Assembly (NCBI GenBank): GCA_030512295.1 | Contig: JAULSR010000006.1 | Coordinates: 1,798,001 to 1,862,000 of the forward strand | Length of the DNA: 64,000 nucleotides | Source of the DNA: Bombardia bombarda | Lineage: Eukaryota > Ascomycota > Sordariomycetes > Sordariales > Lasiosphaeriaceae | Direction of reading: 5' to 3' | Part shown: positions 1 to 11,023 of the stretch, piece after piece | Layout: each line of letters begins with the position of its first letter | Position numbering within the stretch: position 1 is the stretch's first letter | Notes under the pieces: generated by a model | What the model saw: only the letters and a program-made list of their open reading frames with translations | Told to the model about the DNA's origin: nothing | The model's database searches: none | Made by a program: the position numbers and the translations under genes

Positions 1-955
1 CTTCTTTTTCTATAAACGCCTACTTTGCACTGCTCTTTCACTCGGTGCCACAGCAAGTGGTTCTTCATCTTGTCACACGTAGCATCCCTAGTAGTTCAGT
101 TTATCTTTATACGGGAGAATTATCCAAATAGAAACTACAGCACATTGAACTTTAGCTGACAAATTAATTTTAACCAGACCGAGCTATTACCACGATGATT
201 ACAGTCTCTGAAGATGTTACCAATCCCGCAAAGGACCTGATCATAATCACACCAAAGCCTCCTCCGCCGCCGCCACCAGAGACCGACTAAAGCCTTGGTC
301 TGAGAGACCACCAATTAGAACTATGGTAATTGCAACGGTAATTGCAACCTGAGAAGAGTAGAAATAACCTGCTAAGCTCAGATATGGGGGCTAATACGTG
401 TCTTTGTGTCAGGACACTCGCAGGATATTGGTAGGCTCGATAGAAGACCCTTTCGACCGAACCGTATCTTCAGTATCGCTCGACAAACAAACACACGCGA
501 GTGTAATAGGATAAATTTTATAGAGGGAGAGCTTAGCATGAATAGAAGTTCTGATGAAGAAGGGACAATAAAATGAGGATGCCTGGCTATGACGCTACTT
601 GAGTTGTTGCCCAATAGGTGAAATAGAGCTATCAACATCTCTTAGCCATTATACTACAGCTATTAAATTAAGTACATTACATTAGCATGCTGAACTTTCA
701 GTGACCCGTCTTGGACCATAAACAGACAGACACGCACTCAGAAATGAAGTCGGCCATGATCCCCCAAATTCAGGGGGCATGGAAAAAGGACGTGGGGATC
801 CAGACGCGCACGGCCCATTACACACTGTGCTAATGTTTACATCAATCACCCTTGCCCCTTTTTACTTCAGACGGGCAAAAGGAAAGCATCACCGCCATCA
901 CGGGAAACCAATTATGAGTATTATCTGTCCCAAATCAACACAAAAAATAAATCTT
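1..955. other. No gene recognised
   Basis: I see no supportable coding exon here. The short open frames carry no recognisable domain and lack plausible splice partners. The left part is AT-rich. The right edge is bounded by the tRNA-Arg gene. Confidence 0.5.
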
Positions 956-1039
956 CGACCCACGCGCGGCTCGAACGCGCAATCTCCAGAGTAATTTCCG
1001 TTTCCGAAATCTGGCGCCTTACCATTTGGCCAGCGGGCC
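956..1039 (-). tRNA. tRNA-Arg (anticodon TCG) with 12-nt intron
   Basis: The reverse strand folds as a complete tRNA. The acceptor stem has seven pairs (GGCCCGC with GTGGGTC, two of them G-U), followed by discriminator G. The D stem is GCC/GGC, the anticodon stem CCAGA/TCTGG, and the T stem GCGCG/CGCGC around loop TTCGAGC. The anticodon loop is 19 nt instead of 7. Cutting a 12-nt intron at the usual site, one base 3' of the anticodon, leaves TCG, which reads CGA Arg codons. Total 84 nt = 72 + 12. No CCA is encoded, as expected for a nuclear tRNA. The anticodon rests on the standard intron position; the tRNA call itself is firm. Confidence 0.9.
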
Positions 1040-1499
1040 TAACAAGTGGATTATAAAAACGTTAACCACAAAATTGGCGCATCAACCGTGCCCGAGGTGT
1101 GGACTGTCGAGGGTAGGAGATTTCTGAGACTTGTTTGTTCACCCTTTAGAGAAATAAATTGAGGGTAAACTAAATATTATACATAATGTCTTTCTCCATG
1201 TTGCTTAAACATGGTATCTTTTTCTCTACTCCAATGCTGGCCAAGGGATATAGACAGGGTATTGCCCATACGTTGACGCTTTGCCGTCTGTTTTGTTCTG
1301 TCAAAGTTGATCGTTGTCCTTTTCAAGATACAGCCATGGTTGGTATCAGGACGCCGGCGAAATGGCGACGAGTGCATCGCGTACTTTCCCTGAAAGCTGC
1401 GCTCGAGCTGTTTATTTATGGTCCAAAAGACCGCGCCAACTATGGCCAAGAGAAAAAGACACGCGCTCCTGGCCTGGTTGTATGCGAAAAGTCTGGGAT
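1040..1499. other. Intergenic, no gene recognised
   Basis: This lies between the tRNA-Arg gene and the 3' end of the aspartic-protease relic. Several overlapping short frames occur on both strands, but none carries a recognisable motif. Confidence 0.45.
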
Positions 1500-3078
1500 T
1501 TAAACAAGTAACGACCATCCTCCAAGCATCGTCAGCAATCCCACAATACCCGCACCCGCACCCACAGCCGCTTGTGACGCCACCCCCGGCAAAAAAGCGG
1601 CCAGCCCGTTTCCACTAGACGGGACCTCAGTCTCAACAATCTCACTGCTCCCCGGCATCTCAATGATATTCTCCTTCTTGTTGCTGAAATCTCGATTCGC
1701 GATTGAGATGCTAGGGGCCTGATTGGTCATAGACGAGATACGTCTGCCGCAGAAACCTGCTCCCGAAATTAAATATCGGATCCCTCGTCAATCTGCGGGC
1801 GGATGCTGAGGCTGCATATGTTCTCGACCAGAAACCCCAACGCCTCAGGCGGGTCGGCTAGCTCTAGGGTGCCGTTCTTCACAAACCCCTTGAGGTCGTC
1901 CAGCACAAAGTTTTTTATAGGGAACTCTAGCAGCGGCCCCGAGATATTGCCTGCAGGGTAACCAAACTGCACCATGAGGACCCAGTCGGAGGATCTGTAC
2001 TTGCAGTCGACGTAAGGGTAGAAGTCGATGTAGTACTGGGTGCCTTTACGTAAGGGGTGAAAGTTGGCGCCAAAGGTCTTGTAGACAATCTCGGCGACGT
2101 CCATTGGTACGTACATGTCTGTCGGGTCGGTCCAGTCGATGCGCATTGGGATGTGATGATTTGCGTTGTATGCGGGGCTCAGAAACGTCACGTTTGTGCC
2201 TGTGCCGTTGTTGCCGCTCGCCGAGACGGCGACGATGGAGGACACGGCGACTGTCTTTGTGTCTTGTCCGTAAGGGTAAACCGATCCGTAAGGGTAAACC
2301 GAAGAAGAATACGTGTTGCTGATCATTGGAACAAGATCTCCACCAATATACTTTTCAGTGTCAATGCCGCCGAAGAGGATTTTGCTCTTAGAGCCTTGGA
2401 CGTCATCCTATGGAAAAGGTATTAGTGTGGTTTCAAACAAGCTAGAATAGTTCTTAGGGGAACAATACCATATACACGCTATATCCCTTGATATCTATCA
2501 GAGATTTGTTCACCATTTGATCAATGAAGTCGCCGCTTGGATCGAGGTTTAGGTAGCCAAAATCGTCTGTAATATTTGGATGGGCCAGTCTGACCAAGTG
2601 CTTTTCTTCTCTAGCCAATGCAATACACAAGGTCATCTCAGTTACATCTTCGCTGCCCCCAATCGTGAACCTTTTAGTGAATACCCTCGACCGGTACATC
2701 ACCATTGAGGGGCCATCAAAAGCGCTATAGTAGTCGTTTTTTGTCCCTTGAGGATAAAAGTTGAGCTCGACGGTATATTAAACGTCCCATGGAGACAGCT
2801 ATCAAAGCAGACGGAAGCGTTGGTAGGTACCACATGAGGCTGGCTTGAATTCTGAATCCCGATGCACATCCGTACTATCTGGCCCGGGGTCCCGATCTCG
2901 GCTGTTGCAAGATACCCGCCCTCAAGGGGGAGGTGTTTGTATTGACTCAAACCCAATGTCCAACTCGCGTTCAGGGCTAAGGGGCCTGGCTTTTTTTGAT
3001 ATTTGTAGTCACGACCCTTTGTGTCACGCGCGTCGCCACTGCCGTAAGCGCAGTGACTGCGATTGACAGTTTGGTCAT
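1500..3078 (-). pseudogene. GPI-type pepsin-like aspartic protease, frame-disrupted and probably inactive
   Basis: Successive pieces on the minus strand match a fungal GPI-anchored pepsin-like protease. They are an N-terminal signal-like segment starting MTKLSIAVTALTAVA, the segment GYLATAEIGTPGQ, a flap/substrate region, ILFGGIDTEKYIGGDLVP, a late-lobe FLRQTYLVYD segment, and a C-terminal Ser/Gly-rich hydrophobic tail typical of GPI attachment. A good 61-nt intron lies at 2408-2468. The pieces are in different frames: breaks occur after the signal segment, in the A6 run near 2740, near 1772 (an extra A) and near 1730. The first catalytic motif (D-T-G-S) is replaced at the aligned position by G-I-Q-N-S-S, so the first active-site Asp is missing. 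An 18-bp tandem duplication at about 2268-2303 adds a repeated YPYG. Loss of catalysis plus several non-homopolymer indels indicates a decaying gene. Some breaks could be sequence errors or unrecognised introns. Confidence 0.7.
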
Positions 3079-3523
3079 GGCCAGTATCGTATGCGTCCTT
3101 AAGGCGTACGGGCCTTTCTCTGCAGTGAACCGTTCGGGAGAGCGAAGGTCAAGTGAACTTGAACAATAATAATAGGAGTAGATAGTTGAAAAGTATACTG
3201 AAATGGGAGATGATACGAAAACAGCCGTCCAAAAAAGGGGGGTACACTAATGTATTTATTAGGCGGCATCCGCCTGTCATCGTTAGAGGTTGTATGGAAG
3301 GAGGCAGAGGATATGTACTAGGTACTAATAAGGTCTGGGGCGCCAAGCGTTCGTTCAGTGACCAATGGATCGCGCCGTAGATCGTCCCCGCCAAGACGCC
3401 ATCTACACAAATGAAATTTCCTATTTGGGGCCAACGTTGTTGTTTAGCTTCAGTTTGACATTGCATCACACTGTTAGAACCCATGGAAGGTAAGTATGTC
3501 TCCAACTTACATAATGGCACTCT
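3079..3523. other. Intergenic, no gene recognised
   Basis: This is the gap between the 5' side of the protease relic and the stop codon of the downstream P450. It presumably holds the relic's old promoter and the P450 3' UTR. No other signal stands out. Confidence 0.4.
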
Positions 3524-5590
3524 TCACCTCCTCCTCTTCCTGACCCGTACCGGGACCGGGTATTTCGGCCTCCCCACGCCCAGTCCAAACCTCCAGGGGT
3601 CAAGCTCCAATCTCTCCGTCAACGGCTCGATGTCAAACTCACTCACCAGCAAAGCGCACGTAAAGAACATCACATTCTTGGCCAGAAACCGACCAGGGCA
3701 GATTGAGGGACCACCTATGACAAAATGTCAGTGGTTGATGAGCTTTGACTGGTCCTATCCAACCACAAAGACACATACCTCCATACGGTATCCATGCACC
3801 ATCCAGACCTTCAGTCGAGAAGTAAGGTCTTTCAGTTGCATTGACGCCCCCATCTCCGCGGACAGAGGCATGACGACTCGCCGCCGTTCGAGCCTCAGGC
3901 TTGACGGGCCCGCTCAGGGGATCAGCAGGGTCTATAAGAAACCTATCTGCCCAGAACGAGTCGAGCGGGTGCAGGCCGTTCTTGGTGTTCCACAAGCTGA
4001 CGTCAGTGTGAGAGATGCTGGAATTGACCAACGCAATGCCGCCTTTCGGGAGCTTCCACTTCCCGAGTGAGACGTTATCGTGGGGAGAGCTGGCCATAAA
4101 GAAGACCTTGACGTGCAGACGAAGAGTCTCGGCGTAGATGGCGGATAGAAGTGGTAGTTTAAGGAGGTCTTTTGGGTCGGCACGATCCAATAAAGCGTCA
4201 GATCCTGGCTCAAAATGCGCCTCTATCTCGTCTCGTAGGCGTTGGAGAAGAACTCGGTCTTGAAATATGTGGAACCCTGCCAAGGTGGCACCCGAGACAG
4301 CGTTGAAGTTTGCACTGGATGGAACCAACAGGTAACTTAGCAAACTCCAGAGGCTTAATTAGGGCTGCTGGTGACATGATGAAATGCAGGGCGAGGAGGA
4401 ACAAGACAGGAAGAGACCAAAGCAAAAGAATGACCGACAAAGCTTACGCCCAAAGCAACGCGAGGTCGTGTGCCGACATGGCATCGTCGTCATGAGTGCG
4501 CCGCTCATCATGTAGCACCGTCTGTAGGTGTCTAACCAGCTCGGATCCCCAGACTGGGTCACCATCGCCATCTGGGTCAATATCCGACTCCCGGAATGCC
4601 TGCCGAGCAAAGACATACCAGCTCTTGAGCTGTCCACGAACCCTATCACGAATGCGGTAAGGTCCCGGCATGATGAAAGACGGAATCCCCCGTGCCAGCC
4701 ACGGAAGCACTTCGTCGTACGCCCATAAATCATCAACAAGATCTGGGTGTAGCTGGAGCAGCGAGGGCCCGAAAACGGCATGCGTGAGTGATGCTATCAC
4801 CGTCTTACCAAAAAGCGAGAAAAAGTCGTCGACTTCTCTCCAGCTTTCAGAGAAGCCCAATAAATCCACCCTGCATCGAAGAGATTCCCTAAGCCGCCGC
4901 GTGGTCGGGCCCAAACCTGGGCCACTCCAAGCTCGGTTGAATGCCTGATGGAGAAAGTAATCAATGCGATCTTGTGGTGCGACGTGACTTCCGGGAAATG
5001 GTTTGGCCAGAGGACCTGAATCGTCAGCGCGGTACGCCTTGAGACCCTTGGTGGGCATGCCGAAGAGGTAGGAGAGCGTGATAATGATGATGGACATAGG
5101 GCTCGCAAGACTTGGATGTTTCATCATCTTGATGATAGTGTCACGATCTTGGAAGACAAAGACTTCGGACCCCAGTATCGAGATGCGTGTTGAGGTCAGA
5201 CTGCCTCGATAGCATCTAGGGTTTGGAATGTTCAGTTAGTCATCAGGAAAGAAATAAGGAGGGATGGATAACTCTGACAGGGAAACAACCATACGTAGCG
5301 CGGGATAAAAGACTACCGACATCCCACGCCAGGGACACAAGACTACCAAGGTATGGTATAAATGCTGGATACTTGGGCGGTAATTGTCCTTTGATTTGGC
5401 TCTTGCGCGCCATATGGTAGCGGAAAGCAGCCCAGGCATACTTCAGCGAGAGTGCGGTGCCAATGGCGGCAACAGAAACGAGAACGGTATGTGTCGTCCC
5501 TGTCCAGCTCAGCCAAAGTCGCAGTGCGAAAAGCGTAGCAATGCCATGCAGTAAAGGGCGAGCGACGGCTTTCCAGTTGTCAAACGCCAT
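3524..5590 (-). CDS. Cytochrome P450, CYP7B/CYP8B1-like monooxygenase
   Basis: Four exons: 5590-5295, 5215-4448, 4314-3779 and 3714-3524, giving 596 aa. All introns are GT-AG, of 79, 133 and 64 nt. The N-terminus has hydrophobic segments at about residues 15-50, expected for ER anchoring. The I-helix region reads LALLWAANFNA, without the usual Thr, as in the CYP7/CYP8 (prostacyclin-synthase-like) group. The K-helix ExxR is YAETLRL. The heme loop WIPYGGGPSICPGRFLAK is rebuilt across the last intron, with axial Cys at about residue 539 and Tyr replacing the usual Phe. The gene looks intact. It is divergent from the SDR gene across a 1.9-kb spacer and belongs to a run of oxidoreductase genes. 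Its substrate cannot be inferred; sterol, terpenoid or oxylipin-like lipids are family-level possibilities only. Confidence 0.92.
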
Positions 5591-7480
5591 GTCTCTGCCG
5601 TCTCGATATCTGAACTGGACGATGAACCAAGAAGTGCGGAACAGAGAAAGAAAAACGAGTGACGCCGTGCTAGCTCACTTGCAAACTTGACGCACGCATC
5701 ATCGACAGAGACTTTTGGGCTTCTCTTCATCCATACGCCCAGGCTCATGACATGGATACGTCGACGTTGAACCGAGAATCAGCATGCGCGTAGTAGCCAG
5801 GCTGCCTTGCAAGCAGGTCTGTAGATGGTACTTCGGCTCGTTGCTGAGTACATCTTCATGGACCGGCGTTGACTGCCTGAAACGGCAGCGGGCATCAACC
5901 TCGCGGTGCCTCTCGGGGTTCTGTCCAATGAAAGAGACTGGTCAGATCGCTGACGCTTGGCGCGCATTACCTAGGTGATCACGAATATCCGTTCGCTTCG
6001 CTCCTCATCCTAAGACAAGCATGATACAGCGATGCGAGAGAGGCTCAAAGTTTGGTAAAGAAGAGGGGATGGAAAGCTGGCCGCCAACCAATCCGACGAA
6101 AGAGGTGGGCACCAGCCAAGTGCCCAGCCAGTCGAGGAAGAGAGGACCCATCTCAAGTTCATTGGCGCATCAGGTGGCGCCATTTCGTGCTTATCCGAGA
6201 ACCTAGCATGGCACCTCGCTGGCCAGAGATCTTGTTGGGAAGGAGCGAGTCCGACACCTCCCCTCGCTTTTTGGTTTGCCATGTCGCCGCCTTTACACAG
6301 CAAAGCCTGAGCTGATGGTGGACAGCAGTGCCGAGATCTTCAGCGATGCAGCGCTTCCGGTTGGTGCTCATGCCGCTGTTAAATTAAGCATTGGTCTGTG
6401 GGGCACTGTGACCGCTGGCTCGCTAACGGTGCATCAAAGGATTTACTTCCCTGTACTTTCTGGTTTGGATTGCTGGGGTACCTGTTGGCCTAGCTTGTTG
6501 TAGCTAGCTGGCTAGCCTGTGAGTGGCGTTGCCAAGCTCTCCCCATAAGGCGATCGGGGGAACACACCAACTGTGACGGGTGGGCACCGAGGCACCTTGG
6601 AGGCTTGCCCAGGAAGGCGCGAAGGAGCTCTCCGATGGGATGGAAGCACTGGCTTGAGATTCAGAAGGGCTTCGCCTATAGATTCGTCTCGTTTAGACCG
6701 CAGCACCACATCTAACTTCGCCTTCGGCGCTTACCCAGCATTTGCTCTACCATGCAACATGCTACAGATCATATTGACAGTGTAGGTTAACAAACAGAAC
6801 GAAGCATGCTACGTATGATATGGGGTCTCTTCGTTCTCAGCTCCTGGATTCGTACTTTTCTCCTCAGGTTGTCTCCCTTCGCCCCAGCCCCGCCTCCTAA
6901 CTGTGCAGCAGCATCTCCTCATCGCACTAACAGCTTAAAAAGAAATGCAGTTTTATTGCAACTTCCAATCATGATGCACCAGGCTCACTCTTGAAAGAGT
7001 CTGGGAAAGATTGAGAGGTTTATAGTCGCGCTAAGGCCGTATTTTTGACGTGTGAAGGAAAGAGCAGCAGGAGTTCTCTTTCCTTGCGTAGCTCTATTCT
7101 GTACCCACCGAATTACTCGGCAAGCGCGATAGTATTGACACCAATATGGAAAGAACAACTGTGGAAACATGGGCTGCCTTCACTCTCCAACATTCCCGTG
7201 TCCGGGCATGCACGTTGAAGAAACTCACGGATTTAGGGGGCATTCCATCCGAACCCCTCCCGCCTAGGCCACCCATAAGTGCCCCTACACGCCCAGTCAC
7301 TTGCAAGGATCACGCCACCGACAACCAACACCTTGAGCCTCCTTAACACTAATACATGGATGCCTTGCGCCGATGGCGCCAGCCTTCTAACCCCGTTCTT
7401 TCCATCTTTCACAGGAACGCCTTGACCTTCTCAAACTTTTGGCAGTTGTAACAGATAACAAGTGACAAATCGAACTAACA
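5591..7480. promoter_or_regulatory. Divergent intergenic region between P450 and SDR genes
   Basis: These 1.9 kb separate the start codons of two divergently transcribed oxidoreductase genes and must hold both promoters. I see no convincing exon; the short frames on both strands lack motifs. No clear binding-site array was identified. Confidence 0.45.
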
Positions 7481-8735
7481 ATGGCCACGCCAAAAGGCAC
7501 CATCATCGTGACGGGCGCCAACGGCGGCCTCGGCAGCGCTATCGTGGCACGCATCGCGTCAACGCCCGAGTTCGCCGCGTACCACGGTATCTACACCTTC
7601 CGCGACGCATCGTCACCACCGCCAGCTTTAGAGTCTGCCCTTCAACAAAATGGTCCCTCAAAAACGATCTCTCATTCTCACGAAAAGCTGCCGCTGGACC
7701 TCACAAACCTAGCCAAGGTCAGGGAAGCTGCGGCCACTATCAACGCCCGTGTCGCCGCCGGCGAGATCCCGCCCATCCGTGCCCTCGTGCTCAACGCGGC
7801 CGTCCAGGAGTTTGTTACGCAGGACAAGACCGACGACGGTTTTGATATTGCATTCATGGTCAACTACCTGAGCCAATGGCTATTTACCCTGCTGCTGCTT
7901 CAAAGTTTGGACAAGGAGACGGGCAGAGTGGTGGTGATTGGAAGTCTGGCGCATGAGTACGTGTTTATCTCTCCTATTTAGTCTCTTTATTTCCTCCTTT
8001 TCTTCTTCTTTTGCCCCAAAAAGCCTCTTCGCGCACAGCAACAATAGTAGCCCATGGCAACAACTGCTGAAACAAGCTCCCACAGTCCCTCCGCCAAACA
8101 AAACGCCCGCATGTTCCCAGACGAGAAATGGACTCCCATCCTCCACGACAGCACCGACCCCATCGCCAAAGGCACCTGGAGCACGACCGCAGATGACCCC
8201 TCGTGGAACGGCGGCTTCCGCCGCTATGCAGCCTCCAAGCTGAGCGCCATCATGATGATGTACGTACACCCACCACCCCCAAGCCCGAACAAAGCAAAAG
8301 GATATAAAGTAACCCAAAACCCACAGCGGCGAACTGCAACGCCGCCTCGATACCGACCCCATCCTCAACAACATATCCATCCTGGGCATCGACCCAGGCA
8401 GCATGCCCACGGGCCTCACCCGAAATGGGCCCTGGTTCATACGCGTGCTCGTCGGCCAAATCATCTTCCCCGCCCTTGCGGGCTTGCGCACCTGGCTGGC
8501 ACCCAACGGCCCGCTGCGCACGACGTACAAATCAGCTGGTGATGTGCTGGCTGCCGCCTTTGAGTCCAGTCCGGTGCTGGGCGAGCGGCCCAAGGGGTTA
8601 TATCTGAACGGGTCCGAGCTTGGGGACACCAGCCTGGAGTCGAAGTCTGTGGAGAAGCGGGAGATGTTGTGGAAGGATAGCGTGCGGTATGCGCAATTAG
8701 GGGAGGGGGAGACTGTGTTGGTAAATTGGCAGTAA
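7481..8735 (+). CDS. Short-chain dehydrogenase/reductase (SDR)
   Basis: Three exons: 7481-7956, 8086-8259 and 8327-8735, giving 352 aa, with GT-AG introns of 129 and 67 nt. The Rossmann nucleotide-binding motif TGANGGLG lies at about residues 11-18. The NAAV segment of the structural Asn motif follows, and the catalytic YAASK pair lies near residue 210, upstream of GELQRRLD. The family resembles fungal light-induced or retinol-dehydrogenase-type SDRs that reduce ketones or oxidise alcohols with NAD(P)H. It has no obvious signal peptide. The start has two Gly/Lys residues before the first beta strand, normal for the family. It is divergent from the P450 at 3.5-5.6 kb and convergent with the FAD oxidase (239-nt gap). 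That supports, but does not prove, a shared pathway. Confidence 0.92.
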
Positions 8736-8974
8736 GGGACTTGGATGTGAGTATTTGTGGGTATGTATGATATGTGATGCCAAATTGCCATTCCGTTGGT
8801 GGTAGGTATGAGATGTACTAATGGATAGGCAATTACACCAGCCTCTTGTGGTATTTGTGTGTAGATGCTTATATGATATCGCGAATTATGTAGCGAATGT
8901 TATGCGGTCCATCTAGCATTAGATCAGGCGTAAACAAGACAGTACAACAGATACCTAGCCCCATCCCAATCTAC

Positions 8975-11023
8975 CTACTTCCCCGGAGGGATCTTATACC
9001 CCCCTGGGACCTGCTTCGTAAACACCCCTTTGGGATCAACCCTATCCCTCACCTTTCTCAACCGCCGCACGCTCGCCTCTCCATAGCTCCCAATAGGGTC
9101 CTGGAACTGCCCGGCATAGTTAAGATATACATATGGGTCGTAGGCGCTGAGCTTCCGCGCATCTTGCTCAATGGCCTCGATAAGTGCCGCACCCGTCGTG
9201 TTAATGAGGACGTCATCTATGGCATTGGGCCAGGTTACAGTGAGCAGAGTAACCACCAGAGCCTCCTTCCGGTCTGCTAGACCGAGCGAGTTCTCTTTTG
9301 CATGGCGAGCATAGATGGCGGGTGGCAGGGGTTCGAGGGCGAGGGCCCAGACGATGCCTGATACGTTGCGAATAGCGGGCAAAGTGGCCTCCCATCGGAG
9401 AAACGCGGCTTTGAGCATGGGGACTGTGGAGACAAGGGTGGTTACAAGGTTGAGGGAACTAGATGGCCGGGTTAGCCAGGATGTCTACCTGTGGAGAGGT
9501 CGATTTGTTGGAAAAGGTGGGGGATAGGGGAAATAGGGGCAAAGTTAGAAAAGGGGGTGTGTGAGGGGAGACGTACCGTGTACCATCCGGCTGTAGTGCT
9601 TCGGTCGCTTTTGACAGATTCGTCATATCTGTCAGCTGCGTCGTCTTGACCAGCGCAGGCAGGTTCAAAATGCCCTGATAGACGGCTGGGCCTTCAGTAA
9701 CGTTCGCTACGGCCTTGGTGTACTCGAGCTGGTTGGAGATGGCCGACAGGTTCCGGGCCTGTGAGTAGCCAAACGTGGTGATAAGAGATGCATATTTGTC
9801 GTAGTCGGTAGGCGAGTTGATCTTGACAAATTCGGCAATCTGGTCATCGGCACTAGACAGCAGGGTAATGACATTGCTAGCCCAGATTGGACTCGAATCA
9901 AACGCCTCAAGGTCAACGCGTGTGACAATTCCAAAGTTGTTGGAGCCACCACGGAGTGCTACGAAAAGATCGGCGTTTTCCTTGGCATTGGCGTTGACGA
10001 TGGAGCCATCAGCCAACACAACTTGGAAGTTGGAGACAGTGTCAGTGGTCCAGCCAAATCGGGGCGAGTGGTAGGATATGCCGCCGCCAAGAACCAGGCC
10101 ACCAACCCCTTTTCCAGTCAGTTAGCAGGGTACCAACAACATTTGCCTGCAAGCCATGATCATGGCTATATAGCCTGCATCGTGGGAACATAGACGTACC
10201 AACTCCGGCTGCTCGACCCCCAGCGACACAGAGACCAAGGGGGTCCAGTTTAGCGTAGACGGCATCCCAAGAGGCACCCGCGCCAATCGAGACGGTCTTT
10301 CTGTCGGCGCTTACGTCGATGTCGTTGAGAGAGCGCAGATCTATGGTCACGCCCTCGGCAATGCTGGACGCACCTGCCCAGCTGGTGTGGCCGCCAGAGC
10401 GAATGGCAAAGCCGCACCGGCCCTCTGCGGTTGTGGTCAAGGATACGACAGCAGCCGAGACATCGTGAACTGTCTGCGGTGAGACAACGCAGGCTGGATG
10501 GATCTCTGCTTGCTGATTTGAGAAGTACGAGGCCAGGGACCCGTTGTATGCCGTGCTCCCCGGGACGGCAACCTTTGGGTTGCCTAGTAAGGTAGACAGA
10601 GCGAGGCACTGGGGGTGGGCAAAAGATTGGTTAGGTTACCGCAGTAGGTGTTCTTGGTGGGACATAATATGGACGGGTGGAGTAAAGAGTCAGCCTGGCT
10701 AAGAGAGCTTGACCGAAGAATGTCGGACGGAACTCCATTTGCTCGCAGGGTGATGCTTCGTCCAACGGGCATTCGGTACGGGTGCGCAAAAAATAGTCTT
10801 GGGGGACAGACATGTTGGGGGGGGTGGAAATAGGGGGAATGGAAGCCGGCCAGTGGTAGAAAGCTGAGGCTCGGGGGCGTGGGGATGAGGGATGGTGGAG
10901 AGGGGAAACAAGTGACTGATCTTCTCTTACACAGATGCCGCCGAGACATGATGTGCCCGTCATTTTGGACTCGTCTTGTCTGGATTCCTCCTTGGAATCT
11001 TCCTCTTGACGCTTCTGGTCCAT
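8975..11023 (-). CDS. FAD-linked oxidoreductase, berberine-bridge-enzyme-like
   Basis: Four exons: 11023-10931, 10608-10200, 10108-9577 and 9458-8975, giving 505 aa. The last two introns (91 and 119 nt) are clear. The first (322 nt) is less certain. The FAD_binding_4 (PCMH) fold shows RSGGHTSWAG, whose His usually bonds FAD covalently, then GGRAAGVG, VGGLVLGGGISYHSPRFGW, and ALRGGSNNFGIVTRVDLEAF. The BBE C-terminal domain ends with YLNYAGQFQDPIGSYG and RVDPKGVF. Family members oxidise alcohols, amines or sugars, or form C-C/C-O bonds in secondary metabolism. Most fungal members are secreted, yet the N-terminus deduced here (MDQKRQEEDSKEES...) is charged and shows no signal peptide. Either the protein is intracellular or the first exon is wrong; an alternative Met lies at 10963. 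It is convergent with the SDR gene. Confidence 0.87.

Noticed and set aside
7880..8791. 303-codon minus-strand frame over the SDR gene
   Set aside because: Antisense to SDR exons 2 and 3 and their introns; no domain recognised.
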